Shown piece by piece: positions 8,126 through 17,159 of a stretch of 64,000 bases of DNA. Position numbers and translations under genes: made by a program. Position 1 is the first letter of the stretch, and the number at the start of each line of letters is the position of its first letter. This stretch comes from Collimonas sp. OK307. Lineage in GTDB: Bacteria; Pseudomonadota; Gammaproteobacteria; Burkholderiales; Burkholderiaceae_D. The stretch covers positions 186,001 through 250,000 of the forward strand of contig NZ_FOQI01000003.1 of the NCBI RefSeq assembly GCF_900113705.1, read 5' to 3'. A model generated the notes under the pieces. That model did not search any database. It was not told the DNA's origin and was given only the letters and a program-made list of their open reading frames with translations.

Positions 8126-9970
8126 ATGTCTAGCGCATCCTCCCTCCGCATCGCCTTGGTCGGTAACCCAAACTGCGGTAAGACCGCCCTGTTCAACCAG
8201 TTAACCGGAAGCCGCCAGAAAGTGGCGAACTACGCCGGCGTCACGGTAGAACGCAAGGAAGGTCGCTTCACCGCCCCTTCCGGACGGCTATTCCAATTAC
8301 TCGACTTGCCCGGTGCGTATAGCCTGGAAGCGACCAGCCCGGACGAGATGATTACCCGCAAAGTATGCCTGGGCCAAATGCCCGGGGAAGCGTTGCCGGA
8401 TCTGGTGGTCTGCGTCGCCGATGCAACCAATCTGCGTTTGCATTTGCGTTTTGTATTGGAAGTCAAACGGCTGGGCCGGCCCATGGTGCTGGCATTGAAC
8501 ATGATGGATGCCGCCCGCAAACGCGGCATCGCGATCGACCGCGAAGAGCTGGAACGCCGCCTCGGCATTCCGGTGATCGAAACCGTGGCAGTACGCAGTG
8601 GCGGCGCAAGCGAACTTATCCGGCATCTGGACCAGGCTGCTGCAACAGCGCCGGCGCCAACGGCCAGCGGCGTCGACGACGACTTGCATGCGCAAGTGCG
8701 CAGTATGCTGGCGGCAGCAGTCACCATGCCGCGCAACACGTCGATGATCGACGACATGATCGATCGCTGGGTATTACATCCGGTCTTCGGACTAACACTG
8801 CTGGCGGCCATCATGTTCTTTATTTTCCAGGCAGTTTTTTCCTGGGCACAACCGCTGATGGCGGCTATCCAGGCCGGCGTCGGCGCGGTCGGCGCCTGGG
8901 TTGCCGGCGCGATGCCGGAAAGCCTGCTGCGCAGCCTGATCAGCGACGGCATCTTCGGCGGCCTCGGCACCGTGCTGGTATTCCTGCCGCAAATCCTGAT
9001 CCTGTTTTTCTTTATCCTGGTGCTGGAAGAATCCGGCTATCTGCCGCGCGCCGCCTTCCTGCTTGACCGCATGATGTTCAAAGCCGGCCTCACCGGCCGT
9101 TCGTTCATTCCGCTACTGTCGAGTTTCGCCTGTGCGATTCCCGGCATCATGGCCACCCGCAGCATCCAGGACCCACGCGACCGCCTGACCACCATCCTGG
9201 TAGCACCGCTGATGACTTGCTCGGCACGGCTGCCGGTGTACACCTTGCTGATCGCCGCCTTCATCCCGAACACAAGCGTCTGGGGCCTGTTCAATATGCA
9301 AGGCATTGTCCTGTTCGTGCTGTATGTGGCCGGCATCGTCAGCGCGTTGGCGGTATCCTGGGTCATCAAGCGCGTGCGCAAGGACAAGAGCGAGCACGCA
9401 TTGCTGATGGAATTGCCATCCTACCGCCTGCCCGGCGCGCGCAACATCGCCATCGGCCTGTGGGAACGGGCGTTGATATTCTTACGCCGGGTCACCACCA
9501 TCATCCTGGCGCTCACCGTGCTGTTGTGGTTCCTGTCGACCTTCCCCGGCCCGCCGGCAGGGGCGACCATGCCCGCCATCGATTACAGCCTGGCCGGCAG
9601 GATCGGCCATCTGCTCGAATACGTCTTTGCCCCTATCGGTTTTAACTGGCAGATCTGCATTGCACTGGTACCCGGCATGGCCGCACGCGAAGTCGCCGTA
9701 TCGGCGCTGGGAACCGTGTACGCCATGTCCGGCAGCGAAGACATGATTGCGTCGCAACTGGGCCCGGTGATAGCCCATCAATGGTCGCTGGCAACTGCGC
9801 TGGCGCTGCTAGCCTGGTATGTGTTTGCCCCGCAATGCATGTCGACGCTGGCAGTGATGCGCCGCGAAACCAACTCCTGGAAAATAGTCGCTTTCGCCAC
9901 CACCTACCTGTTCGGCCTGGCCTACCTTGCCGCTTTCCTTACCTATCAAATTACGAAGTTCCTGACATGA
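8126..9970 (+). CDS. feoB: Ferrous iron transporter FeoB
   Basis: Inner-membrane Fe(II) transporter of 614 residues with an N-terminal G domain. G1 GNPNCGKT is at residues 13-20, G3 DLPG at about 58, and G4 NMMD at about 125. A short helical spacer follows, then about ten membrane segments with the duplicated gate core (LPQILILFFFILVLEESGYLPRAAF, and later ALVPGMAAREVAVSALGTVY). It is shorter than the 770-residue enterobacterial form but this is common in betaproteobacteria. Its stop overlaps the next start by four bases. Iron-controlled through the upstream Fur box. Confidence 0.95.
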   Translation: MSSASSLRIALVGNPNCGKTALFNQLTGSRQKVANYAGVTVERKEGRFTAPSGRLFQLLDLPGAYSLEATSPDEMITRKVCLGQMPGEALPDLVVCVADATNLRLHLRFVLEVKRLGRPMVLALNMMDAARKRGIAIDREELERRLGIPVIETVAVRSGGASELIRHLDQAAATAPAPTASGVDDDLHAQVRSMLAAAVTMPRNTSMIDDMIDRWVLHPVFGLTLLAAIMFFIFQAVFSWAQPLMAAIQAGVGAVGAWVAGAMPESLLRSLISDGIFGGLGTVLVFLPQILILFFFILVLEESGYLPRAAFLLDRMMFKAGLTGRSFIPLLSSFACAIPGIMATRSIQDPRDRLTTILVAPLMTCSARLPVYTLLIAAFIPNTSVWGLFNMQGIVLFVLYVAGIVSALAVSWVIKRVRKDKSEHALLMELPSYRLPGARNIAIGLWERALIFLRRVTTIILALTVLLWFLSTFPGPPAGATMPAIDYSLAGRIGHLLEYVFAPIGFNWQICIALVPGMAAREVAVSALGTVYAMSGSEDMIASQLGPVIAHQWSLATALALLAWYVFAPQCMSTLAVMRRETNSWKIVAFATTYLFGLAYLAAFLTYQITKFLT

Positions 9971-10263
9971 CGCCATTTCTCGTAATCCAGGCCATTGTGA
10001 TTGGCTTGGCAGTGATTGCCAGTTTGATTTATGCGTGCCGTCGTTTGATGCCGGCCACCAGTCAGCGCTGGCAGGCGGCATTGGCGGACTCGTTGAGTGC
10101 GAGCTCTCGACCGGTAGTGTTGCGGGCGATTGGCAAGCGGTTGCAGCCGGAGGCCGCGGCGGGAGGATGTGGGAGTGGGTGCGGATCTTGTTCTACTGGA
10201 TGTGGTTCTGGGTCTGCCGCGGTGGAGCAACCGGTGCAGTTTCGCGAGCGTTCCGGGGAATAG
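9967..10263 (+). CDS. Small Cys/Gly-rich membrane protein coupled to FeoB
   Basis: Protein of 98 residues, coupled to feoB by an ATGA overlap. It has one N-terminal membrane segment (about residues 5-25, VIQAIVIGLAVIASLIYACR), a basic amphipathic middle, and a tail at about 70-88 with four closely spaced cysteines (GGCGSGCGSCSTGCGSG). It occupies the place of FeoC but lacks the winged-helix sequence, so it is not a FeoC homolog by eye. The Cys cluster could bind iron or an Fe-S cluster and report redox state to FeoB; this is inference. I recall similar uncharacterised proteins beside betaproteobacterial FeoB. Confidence 0.75.
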   Translation: MTPFLVIQAIVIGLAVIASLIYACRRLMPATSQRWQAALADSLSASSRPVVLRAIGKRLQPEAAAGGCGSGCGSCSTGCGSGSAAVEQPVQFRERSGE

Positions 10264-10324
10264 AAATCGCGTGAGTTATTTTTTAGCGGTTGAATGCTAA
10301 TGCATGTGCTCCGTGGTTCGTTAA

Positions 10325-10374
10325 TTAGGGTCAAGTTTCGCGATAAAGCCTGCGAAAGTTGACTCTGACCCTAA
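10325..10374. repeat. Inverted repeat TTAGGGTCA ... TGACCCTAA
   Basis: Nine-base perfect arms at 10325-10333 and 10366-10374, with a further partial pairing (TTTCGC at 10336-10341 against GCGAAA at 10352-10357). It lies 60 bases after the feo operon. It may act as its terminator or be part of a dispersed intergenic repeat; there is no T-run after the stem. Confidence 0.55.
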
Positions 10375-10435
10375 ATAACTGCGTGCGATTGTTTTTGACG
10401 CGGCTTTTGACTTTGAAGTCCGCATGGGGACGCTG

Positions 10436-10616
10436 CCAAATGTGGCGCGTGTCAGTCGGGAATTGTGGGGGAACATGTTTGAGCGAAGCGAGTTGGTTTC
10501 CCCACCCGACTGGCACGTGACACATTTGGGGACCTCCTGCGGAGGTGATGGCTTTGGCAGGAGCGATGCTCCAGCCCTTTCTTTGCTTACTTTCTTTTGG
10601 CGAAGCAAAAGAAAGT
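10436..10616. repeat. Large structured intergenic repeat with three hairpins
   Basis: Three nested or adjacent stems are visible. The first pairs 10436-10470 with 10500-10529; the arms begin CCAAATGTG and end CACATTTGG and are near-perfect through the CAGTCGGG block, with a 29-base loop containing TTTGAGCGAAGCGAGTT. The second is ACCTCC/GGAGGT at about 10532-10546. The third pairs ACTTTCTTTTG (10589-10599) with CAAAAGAAAGT (10606-10616). No gene is visible in 10264-10699 apart from these structures. The layout resembles structure-rich repeats I recall scattered between genes in Oxalobacteraceae and other betaproteobacteria. Confidence 0.6.
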
Positions 10617-10699
10617 GAGCGGCTGCCGGGCCGCCCCCGGCATGCATCCACGGAGTAGCGAACGTTTTAAGTAACGACACGCACTCCGTAGGCCGCTAA

Positions 10700-11665
10700 C
10701 TAATCGTCTTGTAGCGCGTAGCGTGCGCAGTATTCGTCGGTGATCAAGCCCGACCACCAACCTCCGCGCAAGACCGCCCGAATCGCTTCCGCCTTCTTGA
10801 CGCCACCAGCCATGCCGATCACCGGCCGCGTCGGCGGCGAAGTCAGCGGCAAACTGGTGACACGCTCCTCAAGCGGTGATGCAATCAGGCGACCGTCGCC
10901 GGCAATCGCATGCCCGATCATCTCCCCCACCGCCCCGTATCCCTGCAACTGCTTAACCTCTTCCGCCGTAATGAAACCATCCTCATGCATCGGACAACCA
11001 AGCGCAATCGTGCCGACTCCGATGAAGGTCACATCCGCCTGCTGCGCCAGATCTGCAACGATCCGATACACCCGATGATTACACCACTGCCGCATATCCT
11101 CGGCACTGTCAGCCACCAGCGGCGCCGGCAAGAAAAAGAAACGCGCCTGGATTTTATCGGCAGCCGTAAGCGCCACGTCATAACGGTTCGACGAACCATC
11201 AGCAGCAATCGCCCCCACCATCGAAACGATCCGATGCTGCGGCCGCTCCATTTCAGTAACCGCCTCCAGCACCGCCTTCAAAGTCCGCCCCGACCCGACA
11301 TTCACCACCAGCGGCGTCTCCTGCTGCAGATAGCGCTCCATCACCTCAGCCCCCACCACCGCCAGCATCTGCTGCACCCCGGCCTCGTCGACCACGCTGC
11401 CGCCCGCACCTTCGCTCGGCACCACATGGCATTGCTCAAGGCCGTAGCGCTGCTGCAACGCCGCCGCCAGTTCCAGGCAAGTCGACACCGGATGCTCAAC
11501 CCGCACCTTGACCAGTCCCGATTCGCGCGCATAAGCCACCAGCCGCTGCGCCATCTGGCGCGAAATGCCAAGGTGATCGGCGATTTCATTTTGCGTATTG
11601 CCAGCCACGTAATACATCCACGCCGCACGCGCAGCGAGATCCAGCTTTTCATTTCTTGATGCCAT
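10700..11665 (-). CDS. SorC/DeoR-family sugar-binding transcriptional regulator
   Basis: Regulator of 321 residues. The N-terminal helix-turn-helix is at about residues 22-45 (NTQNEIADHLGISRQMAQRLV). The remainder is the SorC-type sugar-binding domain with the phosphosugar-isomerase-like fold (VNVGSGRTLKAVLEAV, FIGVGTIALGCPM, GVKKAEAIRAVLRGGWWSGLITDE). I start at 11665 because AAGGAAATCAG precedes it. It is transcribed divergently from the polyol operon, the usual place for its regulator, and probably responds to a polyol or a phosphorylated ketose such as xylulose 5-phosphate. Confidence 0.88.
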   Translation of the reverse strand: MASRNEKLDLAARAAWMYYVAGNTQNEIADHLGISRQMAQRLVAYARESGLVKVRVEHPVSTCLELAAALQQRYGLEQCHVVPSEGAGGSVVDEAGVQQMLAVVGAEVMERYLQQETPLVVNVGSGRTLKAVLEAVTEMERPQHRIVSMVGAIAADGSSNRYDVALTAADKIQARFFFLPAPLVADSAEDMRQWCNHRVYRIVADLAQQADVTFIGVGTIALGCPMHEDGFITAEEVKQLQGYGAVGEMIGHAIAGDGRLIASPLEERVTSLPLTSPPTRPVIGMAGGVKKAEAIRAVLRGGWWSGLITDEYCARYALQDD

Positions 11666-11801
11666 CTGATTTCCTTTTTTGCGGCATGGATCGCTCGGCA
11701 CCCGTCTCCACAACATGCATCGCCAGCGTCGCCACTATCCTGTTTTTTTGGCATTCGACCCGGGAATTGTCCCAGATAGTGCAGCGCAGCAGAACAAAAT
11801 C

Positions 11802-11830
11802 TTGACACGCATTGATTCATGGATGATTAT
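11802..11830 (+). promoter_or_regulatory. Sigma-70 promoter of the polyol operon
   Basis: TTGACA at 11802-11807, a 17-base spacer, and GATTAT at 11825-11830 form a near-consensus promoter. Transcription would begin near 11837, about 175 bases before the binding-protein gene. The intergenic region 11666-12011 holds no gene. Confidence 0.6.
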
Positions 11831-11864
11831 TTGCTCAACGAAAAGTCTTTTGCTCAATATTTGA
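11830..11864 (+). promoter_or_regulatory. Probable SorC-type operator pair
   Basis: Two copies of TTTGCTCAA (11830-11838 and 11849-11857) are spaced 19 bases apart, and the second merges into the palindrome TCAATATTTGA (11854-11864). They straddle and follow the predicted transcription start, a position that fits repression by the divergently encoded regulator. Binding is inferred. Confidence 0.5.
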
Positions 11865-12011
11865 AACAAGCATACAAAAATACAAATCAAAAGACAACGT
11901 TAAATAATTTTCCCGATGGCAACCGAGCGTTAATTGCCATCTGAGAAAGTGATAACGCGAAGCCGCGCAAGTCGGCATGGCGTATTGATCATTCCAACCA
12001 TGGAGACAAAC

Positions 12012-13358
12012 ATGAAACGTCGCAGCATTCGTGCCAGTTCGCTTTCAGCGGTCCTGGCGCCGTTCAGCCTTATCTCGATAGCGATGCTCTGCAGCAGCGC
12101 CTGGGCCGCACCGACTACCGTCAACATCGCGACGATCAACAATCCGGACATGATCGAACTGCAAAAACTCTCATCGAATTTCGAAGCAGCCAACCCCGAC
12201 ATCAAGTTGCGCTGGGTGGTACTGGAAGAAAACGTGCTGCGGCAGCGGGTTACCACCGACATCGCCACCGGCAGCGGCCAGTTCGACCTGATGACTATCG
12301 GCGCATATGAAGCGCCGATCTGGGCCAAGAAAGGCTGGCTGGCGCCGATGGAAGGCTTGCCTGCCAGCTACGACGAAGCCGACCTGATCAAGACCGTACG
12401 TGAAGGCCTGACCGAAGGCGGCAAGTTGTACGCACTGCCGTTCTATGCCGAAAGCTCGATGACCTATTACCGCAAAGACCTGTTTGCGGAAAAGGGCTTG
12501 AAAATGCCTGAGCATCCAACCTTCCAGGATATCGCCGGTTTCGCTGAAAAGCTGACCGACAAGCAAAACGGCATCGCCGGCATCTGCTTGCGTGGCCGCG
12601 CCGGATGGGGCGAGAACATGGCGCTGGTCGGTACCATGGTGAACACTTTCGGCGCCCGCTGGTTCGATGAAAAATGGCAGCCGCAACTCAATTCTCCCGA
12701 GTGGAAAAATGCGGTCACCACCTATGTCGACCTGCTGCGCAAATACGGTCCCGCCGGCGCCACCTCCAACGGCTTCAACGAAAACCTGGTGCTGTTCTCC
12801 AGCGGCAAATGCGGTATGTGGATCGACGCTACCGTGGCGGCCGGCATGATCTACAGCAGCAAGGAATCGAAGGTAGTCGGCAAGGTCGCATTTGCGCCGT
12901 CACCGGTGGCGGTCACGCCTAAAGGCTCGCACTGGTTGTGGATCTGGTCGCTAGCGATTCCGAAATCGTCGAAATCGCAGGACGCTGCCAAGAAATTTGC
13001 CGCCTGGGCGACTTCCAAGGAATACGTGCAACTGGTCGCCAAGGAAAAAGGCTGGGGGCTGGTGCCTCCTGGCACCCGCATGTCGACCTACGCTTCGCCC
13101 GAATATAAAAAGGCGGCGCCGTATTCCGACTTCGTGCTAAACGCGATCCAGTCGGCCGACACCAAAGATGCGACCTTGCAAAAAGTGCCTTACACCGGCA
13201 TCCAGTTCGTGACGATTCCCGAGTTCCAGTCGCTGGGCACGGTAGTCGGCCAGGCAATTGCCGGCGCGCTGGCTGGCAAGTCGACCGTCGAAGCTGCATT
13301 GCAGACATCGCAGGCGCAAGCGGACCGGGTGATGCGTCAGGGACGCTACATCAAGTAA
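12012..13358 (+). CDS. smoE: Polyol (sorbitol/mannitol/arabinitol) ABC transporter substrate-binding protein
   Basis: Family 1 extracellular solute-binding protein of 448 residues. The start at 12012 follows TGGAGACA and opens a signal peptide with AWA cleavage at about residue 32. The mature region reads VNIATINNPDMIELQKLSSNFEAANPDIKLRWV split over the N-lobe; later GGKLYALPFYAESSMTYYRKDLF and SGKCGMWIDATVAAG are typical of the SmoE/MtlE polyol receptors. It heads a run of seven same-strand genes ending in xylulokinase. An intercistronic hairpin follows it at 13381-13405. Confidence 0.87.
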   Translation: MKRRSIRASSLSAVLAPFSLISIAMLCSSAWAAPTTVNIATINNPDMIELQKLSSNFEAANPDIKLRWVVLEENVLRQRVTTDIATGSGQFDLMTIGAYEAPIWAKKGWLAPMEGLPASYDEADLIKTVREGLTEGGKLYALPFYAESSMTYYRKDLFAEKGLKMPEHPTFQDIAGFAEKLTDKQNGIAGICLRGRAGWGENMALVGTMVNTFGARWFDEKWQPQLNSPEWKNAVTTYVDLLRKYGPAGATSNGFNENLVLFSSGKCGMWIDATVAAGMIYSSKESKVVGKVAFAPSPVAVTPKGSHWLWIWSLAIPKSSKSQDAAKKFAAWATSKEYVQLVAKEKGWGLVPPGTRMSTYASPEYKKAAPYSDFVLNAIQSADTKDATLQKVPYTGIQFVTIPEFQSLGTVVGQAIAGALAGKSTVEAALQTSQAQADRVMRQGRYIK

Positions 13359-13380
13359 TACGCCGCTGGTAATGCTCCGT

Positions 13381-13405
13381 AGGGTGGGCGCCTTGTGTCC
13401 ACCCT
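13381..13405 (+). repeat. Intercistronic hairpin after the binding-protein gene (AGGGTGG/CCACCCT)
   Basis: AGGGTGG at 13381-13387 pairs with CCACCCT at 13399-13405. In ABC operons such a stem often stabilises the upstream mRNA and raises the dose of the binding protein; that role is inferred. The opening CGTAGGGTGGGC also starts a larger element at 52801. Confidence 0.55.
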
Positions 13406-13451
13406 GGCCATCCCGTCTATCGGCGCGCAAAAACGTAAGAGGTAATTCATC

Positions 13452-14381
13452 ATGTCGACTCCTTCCGCCCAGATCGCAAACGCGGCCGTACCGGTGCGGC
13501 CAAACGCCAGCAAATTCAAGCCGGTAAGGTTGCTGCAAACACCCTCGGTCTTCTTGTTGCTGCTGTGGATGATCGTGCCGCTGGCAATGACGCTGTACTT
13601 CTCGGTCATCCGGTATAACTTGATGATGCCGGATGTAACCGGCTTTGTCGGGCTGGACAACTATGCCTTCCTGCTCAACGATCCGGCGTTCTGGCCGTCG
13701 ATCCTCAATACGCTGGTTCTGATCGGTTCGGTGCTGGTTATCAGTGTGGTCTCCGGCACGCTGCTGGCGGTGCTGTTCGACCAGCCGTTTTTCGGCCGCG
13801 GCATCGCCCGTCTGCTGGTGATCGGACCGTTCTTCGTTATGCCTACCGTCGCCGCCCTGATCTGGAAAAACATGATCCTGCATCCGGTGTACGGCCTGCT
13901 GGCATGGGCCATGCGCCTGCTCGGCCTGGAGCCGATCGACTGGCTGGCCGAATATCCGATGCTGTCGGTGATCATGATCGTCGCCTGGCAATGGATTCCA
14001 TTCGCCTTCCTGATCCTGTTGACGGCGCTGCAATCGCTGGATATGGAACAGAAAGAAGCGGCGCAACTGGATGGCGCCGGACCGATCCGTGTGTTCTGGT
14101 ATGTGGTGCTGCCGCATCTCAAGCGGGCGATCACGGTGGTCATCATGATTGAAACGATTTTCCTGCTATCGATCTTTGCCGAAATCTTCACCACCACTGC
14201 CGGCGGTCCTGGCACCGCGACTACCAATCTGGCGTACCTGGTGTATTCGATCGGCTTGCAGCAGTTCGACATCGGCATCGCCTCGGCCGGCGGCATCATC
14301 GCCGTGATCCTGGCCAATATTGTGTCGTTCTTCCTGGTACGGATGATGGCCAAGAACCTGAAAGGAGCGAACGAAAAATGA
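13452..14381 (+). CDS. smoF: Polyol ABC transporter permease, MalF type
   Basis: Inner-membrane permease of 309 residues with six membrane segments. The first begins near residue 28 (TPSVFLLLLWMIVPLAMTLYF split around the start of the helix). The EAA coupling motif is EQKEAAQLDGAGPIRVFWYVVLPHL near 205. The family is that of the first permease in sorbitol/mannitol importers. ATG 13452 follows AAGAGGTAATTC. The stop overlaps the next start by four bases. Confidence 0.9.
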   Translation: MSTPSAQIANAAVPVRPNASKFKPVRLLQTPSVFLLLLWMIVPLAMTLYFSVIRYNLMMPDVTGFVGLDNYAFLLNDPAFWPSILNTLVLIGSVLVISVVSGTLLAVLFDQPFFGRGIARLLVIGPFFVMPTVAALIWKNMILHPVYGLLAWAMRLLGLEPIDWLAEYPMLSVIMIVAWQWIPFAFLILLTALQSLDMEQKEAAQLDGAGPIRVFWYVVLPHLKRAITVVIMIETIFLLSIFAEIFTTTAGGPGTATTNLAYLVYSIGLQQFDIGIASAGGIIAVILANIVSFFLVRMMAKNLKGANEK

Positions 14382-15193
14382 ACGCAAAAAATAAGAACCG
14401 GCTGTGGCTGGGACTGGTAGCGTGGGCTTGCGCCATCGTCCTGTTTTTTCCTATCTTCTGGGTTGCGATCACTGCCTTCAAGACCGAACACCAGGCCTAT
14501 GTGCCGACCTTGATTTTCTGGCCAACGCTGGAAAGCTTCCATGAAGTGATGGCGCGCAGTAACTACATGGACTTTGTCGTGAATTCGCTGATCGTCTCGC
14601 TGGGTTCTACCGCGCTGGCATTGCTGATCGCGGTGCCGGCAGCGTATGCGATGGCATTTTTCCCTACCGCCCGCACCCAGAAACTGTTGCTATGGATGCT
14701 GTCGACCAAGATGATGCCCGCGGTAGGCGTACTGATTCCGATCTATCTGCTGGCCAAGAATACCGGCCTGCTCGATACGGTAACCGGGCTGACCATCATC
14801 TACACTTTGATCAACCTGCCGATTGCGGTCTGGATGGCGTTCACCTACTTCAACGACGTGCCAAAGGAAATCCTCGAAGCGGCACGGATCGACGGCGCCA
14901 ACGCCTGGCAGGAAATGGCGTACCTGCTGCTGCCGACCTCCATGCCGGGGCTGGTCTCGACCGGCCTGCTGCTGATTATCCTGTCGTGGAATGAAGCATT
15001 CTGGAGCATCAACCTGACCAGCGTCAGCGGTGCGCCGCTGACCGTATTCATCGCCTCTTACTCGAACCCGGAGGGTCTGTTCTGGGCCAAGCTGTCAGCC
15101 GCCTCGCTGCTGGCGATAGCGCCGATCATGGTGCTCGGCTGGCTGGCGCAAAAACAGCTGGTGCGCGGCCTTACCTTTGGCGCAGTGAAATGA
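14378..15193 (+). CDS. smoG: Polyol ABC transporter permease, MalG type
   Basis: Second permease, 271 residues, six membrane segments. The EAA motif is KEILEAARIDGANAWQEMAYLLLPT at about 166-190, and TKMMPAVGVLIPIYLLAKNTGLL is typical of the MalG-type polyol subunit. Both ends overlap neighbouring genes by four bases (ATGA), so translation of the permeases and the phosphatase is coupled. Preceded by AAAGGAGCG. Confidence 0.9.
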   Translation: MNAKNKNRLWLGLVAWACAIVLFFPIFWVAITAFKTEHQAYVPTLIFWPTLESFHEVMARSNYMDFVVNSLIVSLGSTALALLIAVPAAYAMAFFPTARTQKLLLWMLSTKMMPAVGVLIPIYLLAKNTGLLDTVTGLTIIYTLINLPIAVWMAFTYFNDVPKEILEAARIDGANAWQEMAYLLLPTSMPGLVSTGLLLIILSWNEAFWSINLTSVSGAPLTVFIASYSNPEGLFWAKLSAASLLAIAPIMVLGWLAQKQLVRGLTFGAVK

Positions 15194-15903
15194 CGGATTC
15201 AATGGATAACGCGATGACTACCCACATCAGCCATCTCATCTGCGATTGCGACGGCGTATTGCTGGATAGCGAAAGCATCGCCCTCAGTGTGCTGCATCGC
15301 CAGCTGACGCCGTATTTGTCGCCTTCGATACCGCATGCCGGCCCCGCATTGCATAGCGCAATTGCCGAACGGCTGGGAATGATGACCGATCAGCTGCTGG
15401 ATGAAATCAATCACGAGTTCAAGTTAGAGCTGGCCCCGGCGGACTATAGCGCGATCAACCTGTTTGTCAGCCGTGCCTGCAGCGAGGAAGTCAATCCTGT
15501 GCCTGGTGTCAGGCAAGCGCTGGCAGCAATCCCGTTACCCAAGGCGGTGGCCAGCAACAGTAGCCTGGATCGTATCCGCGCGGGCTTGCGTCGCTGTGAC
15601 TTGCTAGAGCAGTTCGAAGGCCACATCCATAGCGGCTATGAGATCGGCAATCCCAAGCCGGCGCCCGACGTCTACCTGGCCGCAGCTGCCGGCTTTGGCG
15701 TATCGCCACAACAATGCATCGCGATTGACGACAGCGTCACCGGCGTCCGTTCCGCAGTTGCCGCCGGCATCCGGGTCATCGGTTTTATCGGTGTAGCGCA
15801 CGATCGCACACGCGCCGGCGCAAGATTGCTGGCAGCCGGCGCCGAATGGATATTCGACGACATGCAACAGCTGGCGGAACTGCTCGGCAGACAGACGGCG
15901 TAA
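15190..15903 (+). CDS. HAD-superfamily phosphatase of the polyol operon
   Basis: HAD subfamily IA hydrolase of 237 residues. Motif I is [11 protein letters not shown] at about residues 17-27, motif II is VASNSS near 120, the lysine is in [10 protein letters not shown] near 155, and motif III is [13 protein letters not shown]. The family acts on phosphosugars and related phosphates. Homologs sit in the sorbitol/mannitol operons of other proteobacteria, where they may remove toxic or dead-end sugar phosphates. The overlapping ATG at 15190 is used here; ATG at 15202 or 15214 would also keep motif I. Confidence 0.85.
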   Translation: MTDSMDNAMTTHISHLICDCDGVLLDSESIALSVLHRQLTPYLSPSIPHAGPALHSAIAERLGMMTDQLLDEINHEFKLELAPADYSAINLFVSRACSEEVNPVPGVRQALAAIPLPKAVASNSSLDRIRAGLRRCDLLEQFEGHIHSGYEIGNPKPAPDVYLAAAAGFGVSPQQCIAIDDSVTGVRSAVAAGIRVIGFIGVAHDRTRAGARLLAAGAEWIFDDMQQLAELLGRQTA

Positions 15904-15980
15904 TTCCACACATTTACATTGAGTCGCCACCTTCCGTAACCCGCGGCGGCGATCCACGAAGAAAACAGAAGGAGACCATC

Positions 15981-17135
15981 ATGGCAGGCGTAACGATCAG
16001 AAATCTCATCAAGAGCTACGATGATAATGAAGTCATGCGCGACATCAATCTCGACATCGAAGACGGCGAATTCGTCGTCTTCGTCGGTCCCAGCGGCTGT
16101 GGCAAATCCACTTTGCTGCGCATGATCGCCGGCCTGGAAGATATCAGCAGCGGCGACCTGTTCATCGGCGACGCCCGCATGAACGATGTGCCGCCAGCCA
16201 AGCGCGGCATTGCGATGGTGTTCCAGTCGTATGCACTGTATCCACACATGACGCTGTACGACAACATGGCTTTCGGCCTCAAGATCGCCGGCAAATCTAA
16301 GGCCGAGATCGACACCGCGGTCCAGCGTGCCGCCAAGACCTTGCACATCGATCATCTGCTGGACCGCAAGCCGAAGGCCTTGTCGGGCGGCCAGCGTCAG
16401 CGGGTAGCCATCGGCCGCGCCATTACGCGTGAACCGAGCGTGTTCCTGTTCGACGAACCTTTGTCCAACCTGGATTCTGCCCTGCGGGTCAAGATGCGTC
16501 TCGAATTTTCACGACTGCACGACCAACTCAAGACCACCATGATCTACGTCACTCACGACCAGATCGAAGCCATGACGCTGGCCGACAAGATCGTAGTGCT
16601 GTCTGCTGGAAGGGTCGAACAAGTCGGCTCGCCGCAGCAGCTTTATCATCATCCGGCGAATCGGTTTGTGGCAGGTTTTATCGGCTCGCCAAAAATGAAT
16701 TTCATCGATGGCACAGTAGCTGCCATCGCTAATTACGGCGTGCTGGTTGAACTAGCCAGCGGCGGCAGGCAATCGGTTGCGGTTGATGGCAGCAGCTTGC
16801 AGATCGGCGCTCCCGTCAGCATCGGCGTGCGCGCGGAACACCTGATGCTTGATCCGCACAATCCGATGCTGAAGGCAAAATTCACGGTGCTCGAAGCACT
16901 CGGCGATTTTTCCTATCTGTACGCTGACTCCACACTGTCCGACGAACCACTGGTACTGCGCGTGGCCGACACCGTGAGCATGCAGCGCGGCAGCGAAATC
17001 GGAGTGTCCGCCGATCCGCAGCGCTGCCACCTGTTCGATCAAAGCGGCCGCGCCTTGCGCCGACTGGATTCGACGGCCTCCGCCCCGCACGCGGCGACGG
17101 GCCAGGCGCAACAGGCTGCTTCGCAGACGGCATAA
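15981..17135 (+). CDS. smoK: Polyol ABC transporter ATP-binding protein, UgpC/MalK type
   Basis: ATPase of 384 residues. Walker [10 protein letters not shown] is at about residues 36-44, [14 protein letters not shown] near 134, Walker [12 protein letters not shown] near 155, the H-loop in [13 protein letters not shown], and [13 protein letters not shown] opens the C-terminal OB-fold (TOBE) region. The start at 15981 has a perfect AAGGAG seven bases upstream; the longer frame from 15846 runs back into the phosphatase gene. The tail after residue 360 is Ala/Gln-rich and probably disordered. Confidence 0.92.
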   Translation: MAGVTIRNLIKSYDDNEVMRDINLDIEDGEFVVFVGPSGCGKSTLLRMIAGLEDISSGDLFIGDARMNDVPPAKRGIAMVFQSYALYPHMTLYDNMAFGLKIAGKSKAEIDTAVQRAAKTLHIDHLLDRKPKALSGGQRQRVAIGRAITREPSVFLFDEPLSNLDSALRVKMRLEFSRLHDQLKTTMIYVTHDQIEAMTLADKIVVLSAGRVEQVGSPQQLYHHPANRFVAGFIGSPKMNFIDGTVAAIANYGVLVELASGGRQSVAVDGSSLQIGAPVSIGVRAEHLMLDPHNPMLKAKFTVLEALGDFSYLYADSTLSDEPLVLRVADTVSMQRGSEIGVSADPQRCHLFDQSGRALRRLDSTASAPHAATGQAQQAASQTA

Positions 17136-17159
17136 AATTTTATTTATTCAGGACACACC

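Noticed and set aside
10424-10618. Short frames inside the hairpin repeat
   Set aside because: They follow from the symmetric repeat and lack ribosome sites; the region is explained by RNA or DNA structure.
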